From the NCBI RefSeq assembly GCF_042684585.1, contig NZ_JBHULS010000001.1, positions 124,001 through 188,000 of the forward strand: a DNA stretch of 64,000 nucleotides. Direction: 5' to 3'. The notes beneath the pieces are model-generated. The model made no database searches. It was not told where the DNA came from and was given only the letters and a program-made list of their open reading frames with translations. This stretch comes from Algorimicrobium sediminis. GTDB lineage: Bacteria; Bacteroidota; Bacteroidia; Flavobacteriales; Flavobacteriaceae. Of this stretch, positions 8,176-16,199 are shown in pieces. Every line of letters begins with the position of its first letter. Within the stretch, counting starts at the first letter, position 1. The position numbers and the translations under genes were made by a program.

Positions 8176-9063
8176 ATGAATTCTATAAAATCTATTCATT
8201 TACAAGATTTTAAGGCACAACCAACGGTGCCCTTACAAAAGCACCCCACCAATTTGAATCTAGAGGCCGATGACGCTCAAATAGAACAGACCTTAAAAAA
8301 AGCCTGTAAAAAGCTGGCTAAAATTCAAAACGCCATGTATGCCCATGGAAAATACGCTGTTTTAATTTGTATTCAAGGAATGGATACTGCAGGAAAAGAT
8401 AGCTTAATTCGCGAAGTTTTTAAAGAATTCAATGCTCGTGGTATTGTTGTACACAGTTTTAAAACCCCCACAGCCCTAGAGTTACGACATAATTATTTGT
8501 GGCGGCATTATGTGGCCTTGCCAGAGCGTGGTAAGTTTAGTGTATTTAACAGAACGCATTATGAAAACGTCCTCATTACACGTGTTCATCCCGAGTATAT
8601 TTTAAACGAAAATCTACCAAATGTGGCCACTTTAGCAGATGTAAACCACGATTTTTGGGAGCGTCGTTTTGAAGAGATTAATAACTTTGAAAAAACGATT
8701 TCGCAAAACGGGACCTTAATTTTTAAATTCTTTTTAAATATTTCCAAAGACGAACAAAAAAATAGACTTTTAAGGCGCTTGCACAAACCAAATAAGCAAT
8801 GGAAATTTTCGCCTAGCGATCTCGAAGAGCGCAAACTTTGGGGACATTATCAAGCTTGTTATCAGGATTTAATTACAAAAACATCAAAACCATATGCACC
8901 TTGGTTTATTATTCCTTCAGATCATAAACCAACCGCACGGTACGTTGTGGCTAAAATTTTATTGGACACCTTAAAAACGTACGACGATATTAAGGAACCT
9001 GAACTGGACGAGACCATAAAAGACAATTTGGCGGCTTATATAAATCAATTGGAAAACGACTAA
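8176..9063 (+). CDS. ppk2: Polyphosphate kinase 2, class III-like (TIGR03709 type)
   Basis: 295 residues. PPK2 enzymes move phosphate from polyphosphate to nucleoside mono- or diphosphates. The Walker A is IQGMDTAGKDS (about 66-76; consensus GMDASGKDG), the lid and Walker B region contain LWRHYVALPERGKFSVFNRTHYENVL. Single-domain length and FNRTHYE resemble the class III enzymes that can phosphorylate both AMP and ADP; the exact acceptor cannot be fixed from sequence. The enzyme is cytoplasmic. The gene stands alone, with a possible promoter just upstream. Confidence 0.9.
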   Translation: MNSIKSIHLQDFKAQPTVPLQKHPTNLNLEADDAQIEQTLKKACKKLAKIQNAMYAHGKYAVLICIQGMDTAGKDSLIREVFKEFNARGIVVHSFKTPTALELRHNYLWRHYVALPERGKFSVFNRTHYENVLITRVHPEYILNENLPNVATLADVNHDFWERRFEEINNFEKTISQNGTLIFKFFLNISKDEQKNRLLRRLHKPNKQWKFSPSDLEERKLWGHYQACYQDLITKTSKPYAPWFIIPSDHKPTARYVVAKILLDTLKTYDDIKEPELDETIKDNLAAYINQLEND

Positions 9064-9123
9064 TAAACCTACCAAACAGGCCTTATTAAACCTGTTGAAC
9101 TAATTTAATGTAGAAAAAATATT

Positions 9124-10494
9124 ATGAAACACCTTGCACTTACTCTGGCCATGCTCCTGTCCTTCAGCGGCTTTGCCCAAACAGATGCCCAAGTTTTTAA
9201 ATCTATTTACAGTGCCTCACTAACCAAAGGGAAAAGTTATGAGTGGTTGGACTATTTGTCTAATCAAATTGGCGGGCGTTTGTCGGGGTCTTTAAATGCG
9301 GAAAAAGCGGTGCAATATACTAAAGAGGAGCTGGAAAAATTAGGTTTAGACAAGGTTTGGTTGCAACCCGTAATGGTGCCAAAATGGGTAAGAGGCAATA
9401 AGGAATATGCTTTCATAGAGTCGGGTTCTGGGGTTACAACTACGGTTAATATTTGTGCGCTTGGGGGCTCTGTGGCAACACCAATTGGGGGTTTAAAAGC
9501 GCCGGTCTTGGAGGTAGATGGTATAGCGTCCTTACAGGCTTTAGGTAAAGAACAGGTGGCTGGAAAAATTGTGTTTTTTAACAGACCCATGCAGCCCGAT
9601 ATTATTCAAACATTCGAAGCTTATGGTGGTTGCGTAGACCAACGGTATGCCGGTGCTATGGAGGCCGGAAAATTGGGGGCTGTTGGTGTAATAGTTAGGT
9701 CTTTAACATTAAGAATGGACGATTTACCGCACACGGGAAGCATGACTTACGGCAACTTGCCCAATGCACAACGCATTCCATCCGCTGCAATTAGTACCAA
9801 CGATGCCGAAAAGTTGAGTGCTATGCTTGCGTTGGATCCGTCATTAAAATTTTTCTTTAATCAAACCTGCCGACAGTTAGCAGATGTGGAATCATTCAAC
9901 GTTATTGGCGAGATAATAGGTAGCGAATTTCCAAACGAATATATTATTGTTGGTGGCCATTTAGATTCATGGGATTTAGGCGACGGATCGCACGACGATG
10001 GTGCCGGTTGTGCTCAGTCTATGGAAGTGCTACGCTTGTTTAAGGAATTAGGTATAAAACCAAAACGCACCCTGCGTGTGGTGTTATTCATGAACGAAGA
10101 AAACGGTCTCCGGGGGGCTAAAAAATATGCGGAAGAAGCAAAACAAAAAAATGAAAATCATATTTTTTCATTAGAAAGTGATGCAGGAGCTTTTACACCA
10201 CGCGGCTTCCAGTTCGATTGCGATGATGCTTTTATGGATAAAATGGCAAAATGGGAACCCTTATTTAAACCGTATTTAATTCATTATTTCGAAAGAGGTT
10301 TCAGTGGCGCCGATGTAGCACCGCTAAAAACAGATTCCAACGTGTGTGCTGGTTTAAGACCAGATTCGCAACGTTACTTCGATCATCACCACGCCGCTAA
10401 TGACGTATTTGAACATGTAAACAAACGCGAATTAGAGCTGGGAGCAGCAACCATGGCGAGTTTAATATATTTAATAGACAAATACGGTATTTAG
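9124..10494 (+). CDS. Secreted M28 zinc peptidase, carboxypeptidase Q-like
   Basis: 456 residues with a cleavable signal (MKHLALTLAMLLSFSGFAQ, cut near residue 19). A protease-associated domain covers about 120-250. The M28 core shows the metal ligands: His279 and Asp281 in GGHLDSWD, D291-D292 in HDDGAG, the E325-E326 pair in NEENG, an acidic ligand in LESDAGAF, and the His in DHHHAANDVFEHV. The layout matches human plasma glutamate carboxypeptidase (CPQ). It should cleave dipeptides or N-terminal residues in the periplasm or outside. No T9SS tail is present. Confidence 0.92.
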   Translation: MKHLALTLAMLLSFSGFAQTDAQVFKSIYSASLTKGKSYEWLDYLSNQIGGRLSGSLNAEKAVQYTKEELEKLGLDKVWLQPVMVPKWVRGNKEYAFIESGSGVTTTVNICALGGSVATPIGGLKAPVLEVDGIASLQALGKEQVAGKIVFFNRPMQPDIIQTFEAYGGCVDQRYAGAMEAGKLGAVGVIVRSLTLRMDDLPHTGSMTYGNLPNAQRIPSAAISTNDAEKLSAMLALDPSLKFFFNQTCRQLADVESFNVIGEIIGSEFPNEYIIVGGHLDSWDLGDGSHDDGAGCAQSMEVLRLFKELGIKPKRTLRVVLFMNEENGLRGAKKYAEEAKQKNENHIFSLESDAGAFTPRGFQFDCDDAFMDKMAKWEPLFKPYLIHYFERGFSGADVAPLKTDSNVCAGLRPDSQRYFDHHHAANDVFEHVNKRELELGAATMASLIYLIDKYGI

Positions 10495-10657
10495 CTTGCA
10501 GCTGCTAGGTTTAAGTAATTGGACCTTGCAGACTTTGTATTTTAACAGATAACGTAAAGTGTTTTTTAACTATTAAAATAGGTTTTTAACGGTTTTAACT
10601 CGCTGTTGTTTTTTTGGTTTATTACCTTTCCGAAGCTATTAATAAAACCGCTCGATT

Positions 10658-11668
10658 ATGAAAACAACATTACAAGCCATTTTAACACTAATTACTACCT
10701 TTAGTTTTGCGCAAGCACCCATTACTAATTTTTTCAGCCTGCCTATGTCGCAATATGCCTTGGTTGAGCCTACGGGAGGGCTGGATCAAACAACGGCGGG
10801 AGCAAACATGGTTTGGGATTTTACAAATTTAACACCTCTTGGCGTTAATACGGATACCTATGCGGCACCTACCAGTCAGCAATTACAAACTTATCCAGGT
10901 ACAACTAATGTATTGTCAATTACAACTACAGGGTCGGACAATGTGAACACTATTTTTGCTAAAAACGAAGCCGATAACTTTTATTTTACAGGGGTTTCTG
11001 CAGGTGACATTATTTTAAATTACAACAGCGATAATGCCTTTTTAGGAACATTTCCGCTCATGTATCAAAATCAAGTTACGGATGCCGTTGGTGGCACATT
11101 TTCAAGTCCGGATGCCTCCGGATCTTTTGTTGGAACCATTGTAACCACGGTGGATGCACACGGAACGCTTACTACAAACAATGTAGGTCAAGGCGCTTAT
11201 ACTGGCAACGTAACAAGGCTAAAAGTGGTCCAAAATTTAACACTTACAGTCGTAATTTTTGAAGGGACTGTCACCCAAACTTCGTATTACTATTACGATA
11301 ACGCTTCGGGTAATCTTATTTTTAGATCGAATACAGCAACTGTGGTTTTTGATTTAGTGAATGTGAATGAAACTATTTCTACATACGAAAGCTTTTTAAG
11401 TAATCCGCTGTCTCAAGAGGTTATTAACCAAGATGTGGCTGATGCTTTTCAGGTTGTGCCAAACCCTGTTTCAGAGGTTTTAACCCTTAAAAATAAATAC
11501 CAAAATCCTATAAAATCTATTCGCGTATGCGATATGCACGGGCGTAAGGTTGCCGAAACATCAGGGCCTTTAAACACTATTGGTTTGCCACATTTGGCTG
11601 GCGGTATGTATGTGGTTTATGTACAAACGGAAAATGGTATTTTTACTCAAAAGTTTTTGAAGAAATAA
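10658..11668 (+). CDS. Secreted protein with T9SS type A sorting domain
   Basis: 336 residues. Signal peptide ends near residue 19 (SFAQ). The body (about 20-255) is beta-rich, Thr/Asn-rich and low in Cys/Lys, with no family I recognise. The last 75 residues are a Por secretion-tail: VVPNPVSEVLTLKN, then a DMHGRKV turn and ending GMYVVYVQTENGIFTQKFLKK (21 residues, last Lys-Lys). It is therefore exported by Sec, crosses the outer membrane by the T9SS and is released or attached to the surface. Function unknown. Confidence 0.85.
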   Translation: MKTTLQAILTLITTFSFAQAPITNFFSLPMSQYALVEPTGGLDQTTAGANMVWDFTNLTPLGVNTDTYAAPTSQQLQTYPGTTNVLSITTTGSDNVNTIFAKNEADNFYFTGVSAGDIILNYNSDNAFLGTFPLMYQNQVTDAVGGTFSSPDASGSFVGTIVTTVDAHGTLTTNNVGQGAYTGNVTRLKVVQNLTLTVVIFEGTVTQTSYYYYDNASGNLIFRSNTATVVFDLVNVNETISTYESFLSNPLSQEVINQDVADAFQVVPNPVSEVLTLKNKYQNPIKSIRVCDMHGRKVAETSGPLNTIGLPHLAGGMYVVYVQTENGIFTQKFLKK

Positions 11669-11705
11669 AATTTTAAGTAGCGGCTAAAACAACTTTTAAA
11701 TTTTA

Positions 11706-11736
11706 TTGGTTAAAACCGCGAGGTTGCTTACTTTTG
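11706..11736 (+). promoter_or_regulatory. sucC promoter
   Basis: TTG at 11706-11708, 20-base spacer, TACTTTTG at 11729-11736: a full Bacteroidota-type promoter. It leaves a leader of about 50 bases before the ATG at 11794. Confidence 0.75.
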
Positions 11737-11793
11737 TGCAACTAAAATTAAACGACTTTCTCTTAGTGAGAAAACTCCAAACCAAGTTATAAA

Positions 11794-12984
11794 ATGAATT
11801 TACACGAATATCAAGGAAAAGAAATGTTAAGTAGTTTTGGTGTACGTATCCAACGTGGTATTGTTGCCCAAAATGCTCAAGAAGCGGTTGAAGCGGCCAA
11901 AAAACTAACCGAAGATACTGGTACAGGATGGCACGTAATTAAAGCCCAAGTTCATGCTGGTGGACGTGGAAAAGGTGGTGGTGTGAAATTAGCCAAAAAC
12001 CTGCAAGAAGTAGAGCGTATTGCTGGCGAAATTATTGGAATGGATTTAGTAACACCGCAAACATCTGCAGAAGGTAAGCGTGTGCATCAAGTTTTAGTTG
12101 CCGAAGATGTGTATTACCCAGGCGATAGTGAGCCAGAGGAATACTATATGTCTGTGTTATTAAACCGTGCAACAGGTCGTAATATGATTATGTATTCTAC
12201 GGAAGGTGGTATGGATATTGAAACAGTAGCCGAAGAAACACCGCATTTAATTTTTACAGAAGAAATTGATCCAGCAGTGGGCATAATGCCTTTTCAAGCG
12301 CGCAAAATTGCATTCAATTTAGGCTTGTCTGGTACGGCCTTTAAAGAAATGACAAAATTTGTAACAGCCTTATATACGGCTTACGACAAATCCGATTCGT
12401 CTTTATTTGAAATCAATCCGGTTTTAAAAACCAGCGATGATAAAATTATGGCTGTGGATGCGAAAGTAACCATGGATGAAAATGCATTATTCCGTCATAA
12501 GGACTATGCTACATTACGTGATTTACGCGAGGAAAACCCAGTAGAGGTAGAAGCCAAAGAAGCTGGCTTAAACTACGTAGACCTAGACGGTAACGTGGGT
12601 TGTATGGTAAATGGCGCTGGACTAGCTATGGCAACTATGGACCTTATTAAGCAAGCAGGTGGTGAGCCAGCAAACTTCCTAGATGTAGGAGGTACTGCTG
12701 ATGCTGCGCGTGTGGAATTAGCCTTTGAACTAATTTTAAGAGATCCAAACGTAAAAGCCATTCTAATTAATATTTTTGGTGGTATTGTTCGTTGCGATCG
12801 TGTTGCGCAGGGTGTTATTGATGCCTACAAAAACATGGGTAATATTCAAGTGCCTATTATTGTACGTTTACAAGGTACTAATGCCGATGTAGCCAAAGAA
12901 CTTATTGACAATTCTGGTTTAGCTGTTTTAAGTGCCACTGAATTCCAAGAAGCCGCAGATAAGGTGCATGAAGTACTTTCATAA
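11794..12984 (+). CDS. sucC: Succinate-CoA ligase (ADP/GDP-forming) beta subunit
   Basis: 396 residues, a full-length beta subunit. It is the TCA-cycle enzyme that makes succinate and a nucleoside triphosphate from succinyl-CoA, with the alpha subunit SucD (not in this window). N-terminal ATP-grasp domain begins MNLHEYQGKEML with KAQVHAGGRGKGGGVK in the nucleotide loop; the C-terminal CoA-ligase part has LDGNVGCMVNGAGLAMATMD and NIFGGIVRCDRVA. It is transcribed alone from a good promoter and followed by a strong terminator. Confidence 0.97.
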   Translation: MNLHEYQGKEMLSSFGVRIQRGIVAQNAQEAVEAAKKLTEDTGTGWHVIKAQVHAGGRGKGGGVKLAKNLQEVERIAGEIIGMDLVTPQTSAEGKRVHQVLVAEDVYYPGDSEPEEYYMSVLLNRATGRNMIMYSTEGGMDIETVAEETPHLIFTEEIDPAVGIMPFQARKIAFNLGLSGTAFKEMTKFVTALYTAYDKSDSSLFEINPVLKTSDDKIMAVDAKVTMDENALFRHKDYATLRDLREENPVEVEAKEAGLNYVDLDGNVGCMVNGAGLAMATMDLIKQAGGEPANFLDVGGTADAARVELAFELILRDPNVKAILINIFGGIVRCDRVAQGVIDAYKNMGNIQVPIIVRLQGTNADVAKELIDNSGLAVLSATEFQEAADKVHEVLS

Positions 12985-13010
12985 TAAAACAAATTAATTT
13001 TGTAGATAAA

Positions 13011-13043
13011 AAAACTCTCCGTTTCGGAGAGTTTTTTGTTTTT
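13011..13043 (+). terminator. sucC terminator
   Basis: AAAACTCTCCG / CGGAGAGTTTT 11-bp stem with TTT loop and a T-run to 13043. The A-run on the left lets it work in both directions, although the DUF1456 gene on the other strand ends 41 bases away. Confidence 0.9.
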
Positions 13044-13084
13044 ACTAGTTAGCACTAGCTTAAAGGTTGTGGTGCCAAACAACT

Positions 13085-13384
13085 TTAATTCTTGTTTGGC
13101 GCATCTTTGGTGTTTTTGGGTGTTTTGTCCAGAGGGACTTTGCCTTTTAATTTTGGCTTTTTTTCAAGTTTTGGGCCACGTAAGTGAATAACCAAACCGT
13201 TTAGGAAGTTTCTTAAAATTTGATCGCCACACTCCATATATTTTGGATGGTCCTCTTTTCTGAAAAAGGCACCTAATTCACTTTTTGTAATTCTAAAATC
13301 TACCAGTTCTAGAATTTTAATGATGTCGTCGTCGCGAAGTTGCAAGGCCACACGCAATTTTTTAAAAATGTCATTATTGGTCAT
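13085..13384 (-). CDS. DUF1456 (YehS-like) protein, single repeat
   Basis: 99 residues. Residues 1-70 match one DUF1456 unit: NNDIFKKLRVALQLRDDDIIKILEL, ITKSELGAFFRKEDHPKY and LRNFLNGLVIHLRG. E. coli YehS carries two such units in about 156 residues; here the second unit is replaced by a Lys/Pro-rich tail (KKPKLKGKVPLDKTPKNTKD). Function is unknown. It converges on sucC. Confidence 0.8.
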   Translation of the reverse strand: MTNNDIFKKLRVALQLRDDDIIKILELVDFRITKSELGAFFRKEDHPKYMECGDQILRNFLNGLVIHLRGPKLEKKPKLKGKVPLDKTPKNTKDAPNKN

Positions 13385-13621
13385 GGTATTTCTTAATATA
13401 AATTGGTTTAATGTTATGTAAAATAAGGTTTTTAGCGTTTAACCGTTTTATTGTTTATTTTATATAATTAGCATAAAAACAGTGTTTTATAAAATTTATA
13501 CAGATAAAATGAGCTTATAATCGTTTAAATGTGTTATTTTTTTCGACAAGTTACAATTTATCACGGATTATTAAATGGTGTTCATGCGTATCTTTAGAAA
13601 CAAACAGGAACCAGCTATAGA

Positions 13622-14023
13622 ATGATAAACCGTGTTGAAAAATTGAGTCTACTCTCTGAAATGATTGCCTTTGCCAAACACGATAATCATATAAAATCGG
13701 TTGAGTATAACTTCCTTTTAGCTGTTTCCAGACAGTTAGAAATTTCTCGCGAAGATTTTGACTACCTTATTGAACATCCGGTTAATTATATTCATTTAAA
13801 AACACATAGCGAACGCATTGTTCAGTTTCATAGATTGATATTATTAATGAATATTAATGGAACGCCTTCAGCTAAAGTAAAGGTAAAGCTTTATAACTAT
13901 GGCCTGCGTATGGGATTAAATTTTGAGTCCATTAACAAAGTACTGTTCTTAATGGAAAATTTCCCGAATAGGTTAGTACCAACTGGCGTTTTAATTGATA
14001 TTTTTAAATTGCAATATAATTAA
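13622..14023 (+). CDS. Small all-helical TerB-like protein
   Basis: 133 residues, no signal peptide, no membrane segment, rich in Leu/Ile/Asn. The pattern of helices (EKLSLLSEMIAFAKHDNHIKSVEYNFLLAVSRQLEI, given as residues 5-40) resembles the N-terminal part of the TerB/DjlA helical fold. Homologues next to uvrB are sometimes labelled as excinuclease subunit B, which I take to be transferred from the neighbour: there is no UvrB domain here. It converges on uvrB. Function unknown. A weak -7 box TATCTTTA lies at 13589-13596. Confidence 0.6.
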   Translation: MINRVEKLSLLSEMIAFAKHDNHIKSVEYNFLLAVSRQLEISREDFDYLIEHPVNYIHLKTHSERIVQFHRLILLMNINGTPSAKVKVKLYNYGLRMGLNFESINKVLFLMENFPNRLVPTGVLIDIFKLQYN

Positions 14024-14059
14024 ACAACCAAGTTGTTACCATGTAAAGCCTATTTATAA

Positions 14060-16063
14060 TTAACTTTTAAGCGCTTCTAGTTTTTCTTGATACCCCTTTA
14101 TTAAATCTCTAAATTTAGCGGCTTGCATAAAATCTAATTCCTTGGCTGCCTGCTCCATTTGTTTTCGGTTTTCGCGTATTTTCTTTTCTAATTCAGATTT
14201 GTTTAAATAGGCACTTTCCGGTTCTGCCGCTTTGGCAGCTTCAAGTTCATAACTGTAGGTACTTACCGAATTTTGCGTTAAGGCATTATCCAAACTTTTG
14301 TTTAAGGCTTTTGGTTTAAGGTTGTGTTTGGTGTTGTAAGCAATTTGCTTTTCCCGTCTGTACTCGGTTTCGTCTATGGTTTTTTGCATGCTTTTGGTAA
14401 TTTTATCGGCATACATAATGGCCTTTCCATTTAAATTTCTGGCGGCGCGCCCCACCGTTTGTGTCAAGGATCGGGTGCTACGCAAAAAGCCTTCTTTATC
14501 TGCGTCTAAAATAGCTACTAAAGATACTTCGGGTAAATCCAGTCCTTCACGAAGTAAATTAACACCAACCAAAACATCAAATAAGCCTTTTCGTAAATCT
14601 TGCATGATTTCTACGCGCTCTAAAGTATCCACATCGCTATGTATATAACGGCACCTTATTTGAATGCGGTCTAGGTATTTAGTTAACTCTTCGGCCATCC
14701 GTTTGGTTAGGGTTGTTACCAAGGTGCGTTCGTCTTTTTCAACACGGATTTGAATTTCTTCAATTAAATCATCAATCTGATTTAAACTTGGTCTTACTTC
14801 AATAATAGGATCCAATAAACCGGTGGGCCTAATTATTTGCTCCACGTAAACACCGTCTGTTTTTTCCATTTCATAGTCGGCTGGTGTAGCACTCACATAA
14901 ATAACTTGGTTTTGTAGGGCTTCAAACTCTTCAAATTTTAGTGGTCTGTTATCCATAGCCGCTGGCAATCGGAAACCGTATTCTACCAAATTTTCTTTTC
15001 GGCTGCGGTCTCCGCCGTACATAGCGTGCACCTGCGAAATGGTTACATGGCTCTCATCTACAACCATTAAATAATCGTCTGGAAAATAGTCTAGCAAGCA
15101 GAATGGTCTGGTGCCAGGTTGTCTGCCATCTAGATAGCGCGAATAGTTTTCAATACCCGAGCAGTAACCCAGTTCGCGAATCATTTCTAAATCGAATTCC
15201 GTGCGCTCTTTTAGCCGTTTAGCTTCCAAATGTTTGCCAATTTCGGTAAAATAGTCGTATTGTTTTACTAAATCGTCTTGTATGTTTTTAATAGCACCTT
15301 GAAGCACATCTGGCGAGGTAACAAACATATTAGCAGGATATATATTTAGGCGGTCGTATTTTTCTATAACCTCATTGGTTTGCACGTTAAATGCTTCAAT
15401 TTCTTCAATTTCATCTCCAAAAAAATGAATGCGAAATGCGTGGTCATCATAACTAGGAAATACATCTACCGTATCGCCTTTTATTCTAAAATTTCCGTGT
15501 TTAAATTCGTCCTCTGTTCTGGAATATAAACTTTGTACCAAGCGGTGCAATAATTTTGTTCGGGAAAGGACGTCGTCTCGTTGAATTGAAATAACATTTT
15601 TCTGAAACTCTACAGGATTTCCAATACCATATAAACAGGACACGGAGGCAATTACAATAACATCGCGCCTACCAGATAATAAAGAGGAGGTGGTACTTAA
15701 ACGCATTTTTTCTATTTCCTCGTTTATGGATAAATCCTTTTCTATGTAAGTTCCTGTAACGGGAATATAGGCTTCTGGTTGGTAGTAATCGTAATAGGAC
15801 ACAAAATATTCTACAGCATTTTCAGGGAAAAACTGTTTAAACTCCGAGTATAGTTGGGCTGCTAGCGTTTTATTGTGTGCCAATACTAATGTGGGTTTCT
15901 GCACATCCTGAATAACATTGGCAACAGTAAAGGTTTTACCCGATCCTGTAACACCAAGTAATGTTTGGTATTTTTCATTAGATTGAATACCTATTGCCAG
16001 TTTTTTAATGGCTTGCGGCTGGTCGCCTGTAGGTTTGAAATCGGATTTTATTTTGAATTTCAT
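14060..16063 (-). CDS. uvrB: Excinuclease ABC subunit B
   Basis: 667 residues, normal length. DNA-damage recognition and verification subunit of nucleotide excision repair, loaded by UvrA and partner of UvrC. Walker A GVTGSGKT at 37-44; the damage-probing beta-hairpin contains YYDYYQPEAYIP; helicase motifs include VDESHVTISQ and the QTVGRAARN box; the C-terminal UVR domain (ENRKQMEQAAKELDFMQAAKFRD, about 630-652) binds UvrC. A TATTTTTG -7 box (minus strand, 16191-16184) may be its promoter. Confidence 0.97.
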   Translation of the reverse strand: MKFKIKSDFKPTGDQPQAIKKLAIGIQSNEKYQTLLGVTGSGKTFTVANVIQDVQKPTLVLAHNKTLAAQLYSEFKQFFPENAVEYFVSYYDYYQPEAYIPVTGTYIEKDLSINEEIEKMRLSTTSSLLSGRRDVIVIASVSCLYGIGNPVEFQKNVISIQRDDVLSRTKLLHRLVQSLYSRTEDEFKHGNFRIKGDTVDVFPSYDDHAFRIHFFGDEIEEIEAFNVQTNEVIEKYDRLNIYPANMFVTSPDVLQGAIKNIQDDLVKQYDYFTEIGKHLEAKRLKERTEFDLEMIRELGYCSGIENYSRYLDGRQPGTRPFCLLDYFPDDYLMVVDESHVTISQVHAMYGGDRSRKENLVEYGFRLPAAMDNRPLKFEEFEALQNQVIYVSATPADYEMEKTDGVYVEQIIRPTGLLDPIIEVRPSLNQIDDLIEEIQIRVEKDERTLVTTLTKRMAEELTKYLDRIQIRCRYIHSDVDTLERVEIMQDLRKGLFDVLVGVNLLREGLDLPEVSLVAILDADKEGFLRSTRSLTQTVGRAARNLNGKAIMYADKITKSMQKTIDETEYRREKQIAYNTKHNLKPKALNKSLDNALTQNSVSTYSYELEAAKAAEPESAYLNKSELEKKIRENRKQMEQAAKELDFMQAAKFRDLIKGYQEKLEALKS

Positions 16064-16183
16064 GATAGCTTCTTGTTACTAATACGGTATAATTTTTAGA
16101 CTTCTGAAGCTTGAAACAGCCCAAGCCCTTGCCTTGAAACAGTGCTGCCAAAAAAGAACCTAGCAGCTGCCGAAAAGGCATTA

Positions 16184-16191
16184 CAAAAATA
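16184..16191 (-). promoter_or_regulatory. Possible -7 box for uvrB
   Basis: CAAAAATA on plus, TATTTTTG on minus. It lies about 120 bases before the uvrB ATG. There is no TTG at the normal -33 distance. Confidence 0.35.
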
Positions 16192-16199
16192 CGTAAAAT

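Noticed and set aside
9075..9096. Terminator AACAGG...CCTGTT after ppk2
   Set aside because: The stem is only six bases and no T-run follows.
13622..14023. Second UvrB subunit gene
   Set aside because: It has no UvrB domain; the label sometimes seen for this family seems to come from its neighbour.
14023..14037. Terminator AACAAC-CAA-GTTGTT between the TerB-like gene and uvrB
   Set aside because: Short stem, three-base loop and no T-run on either side.
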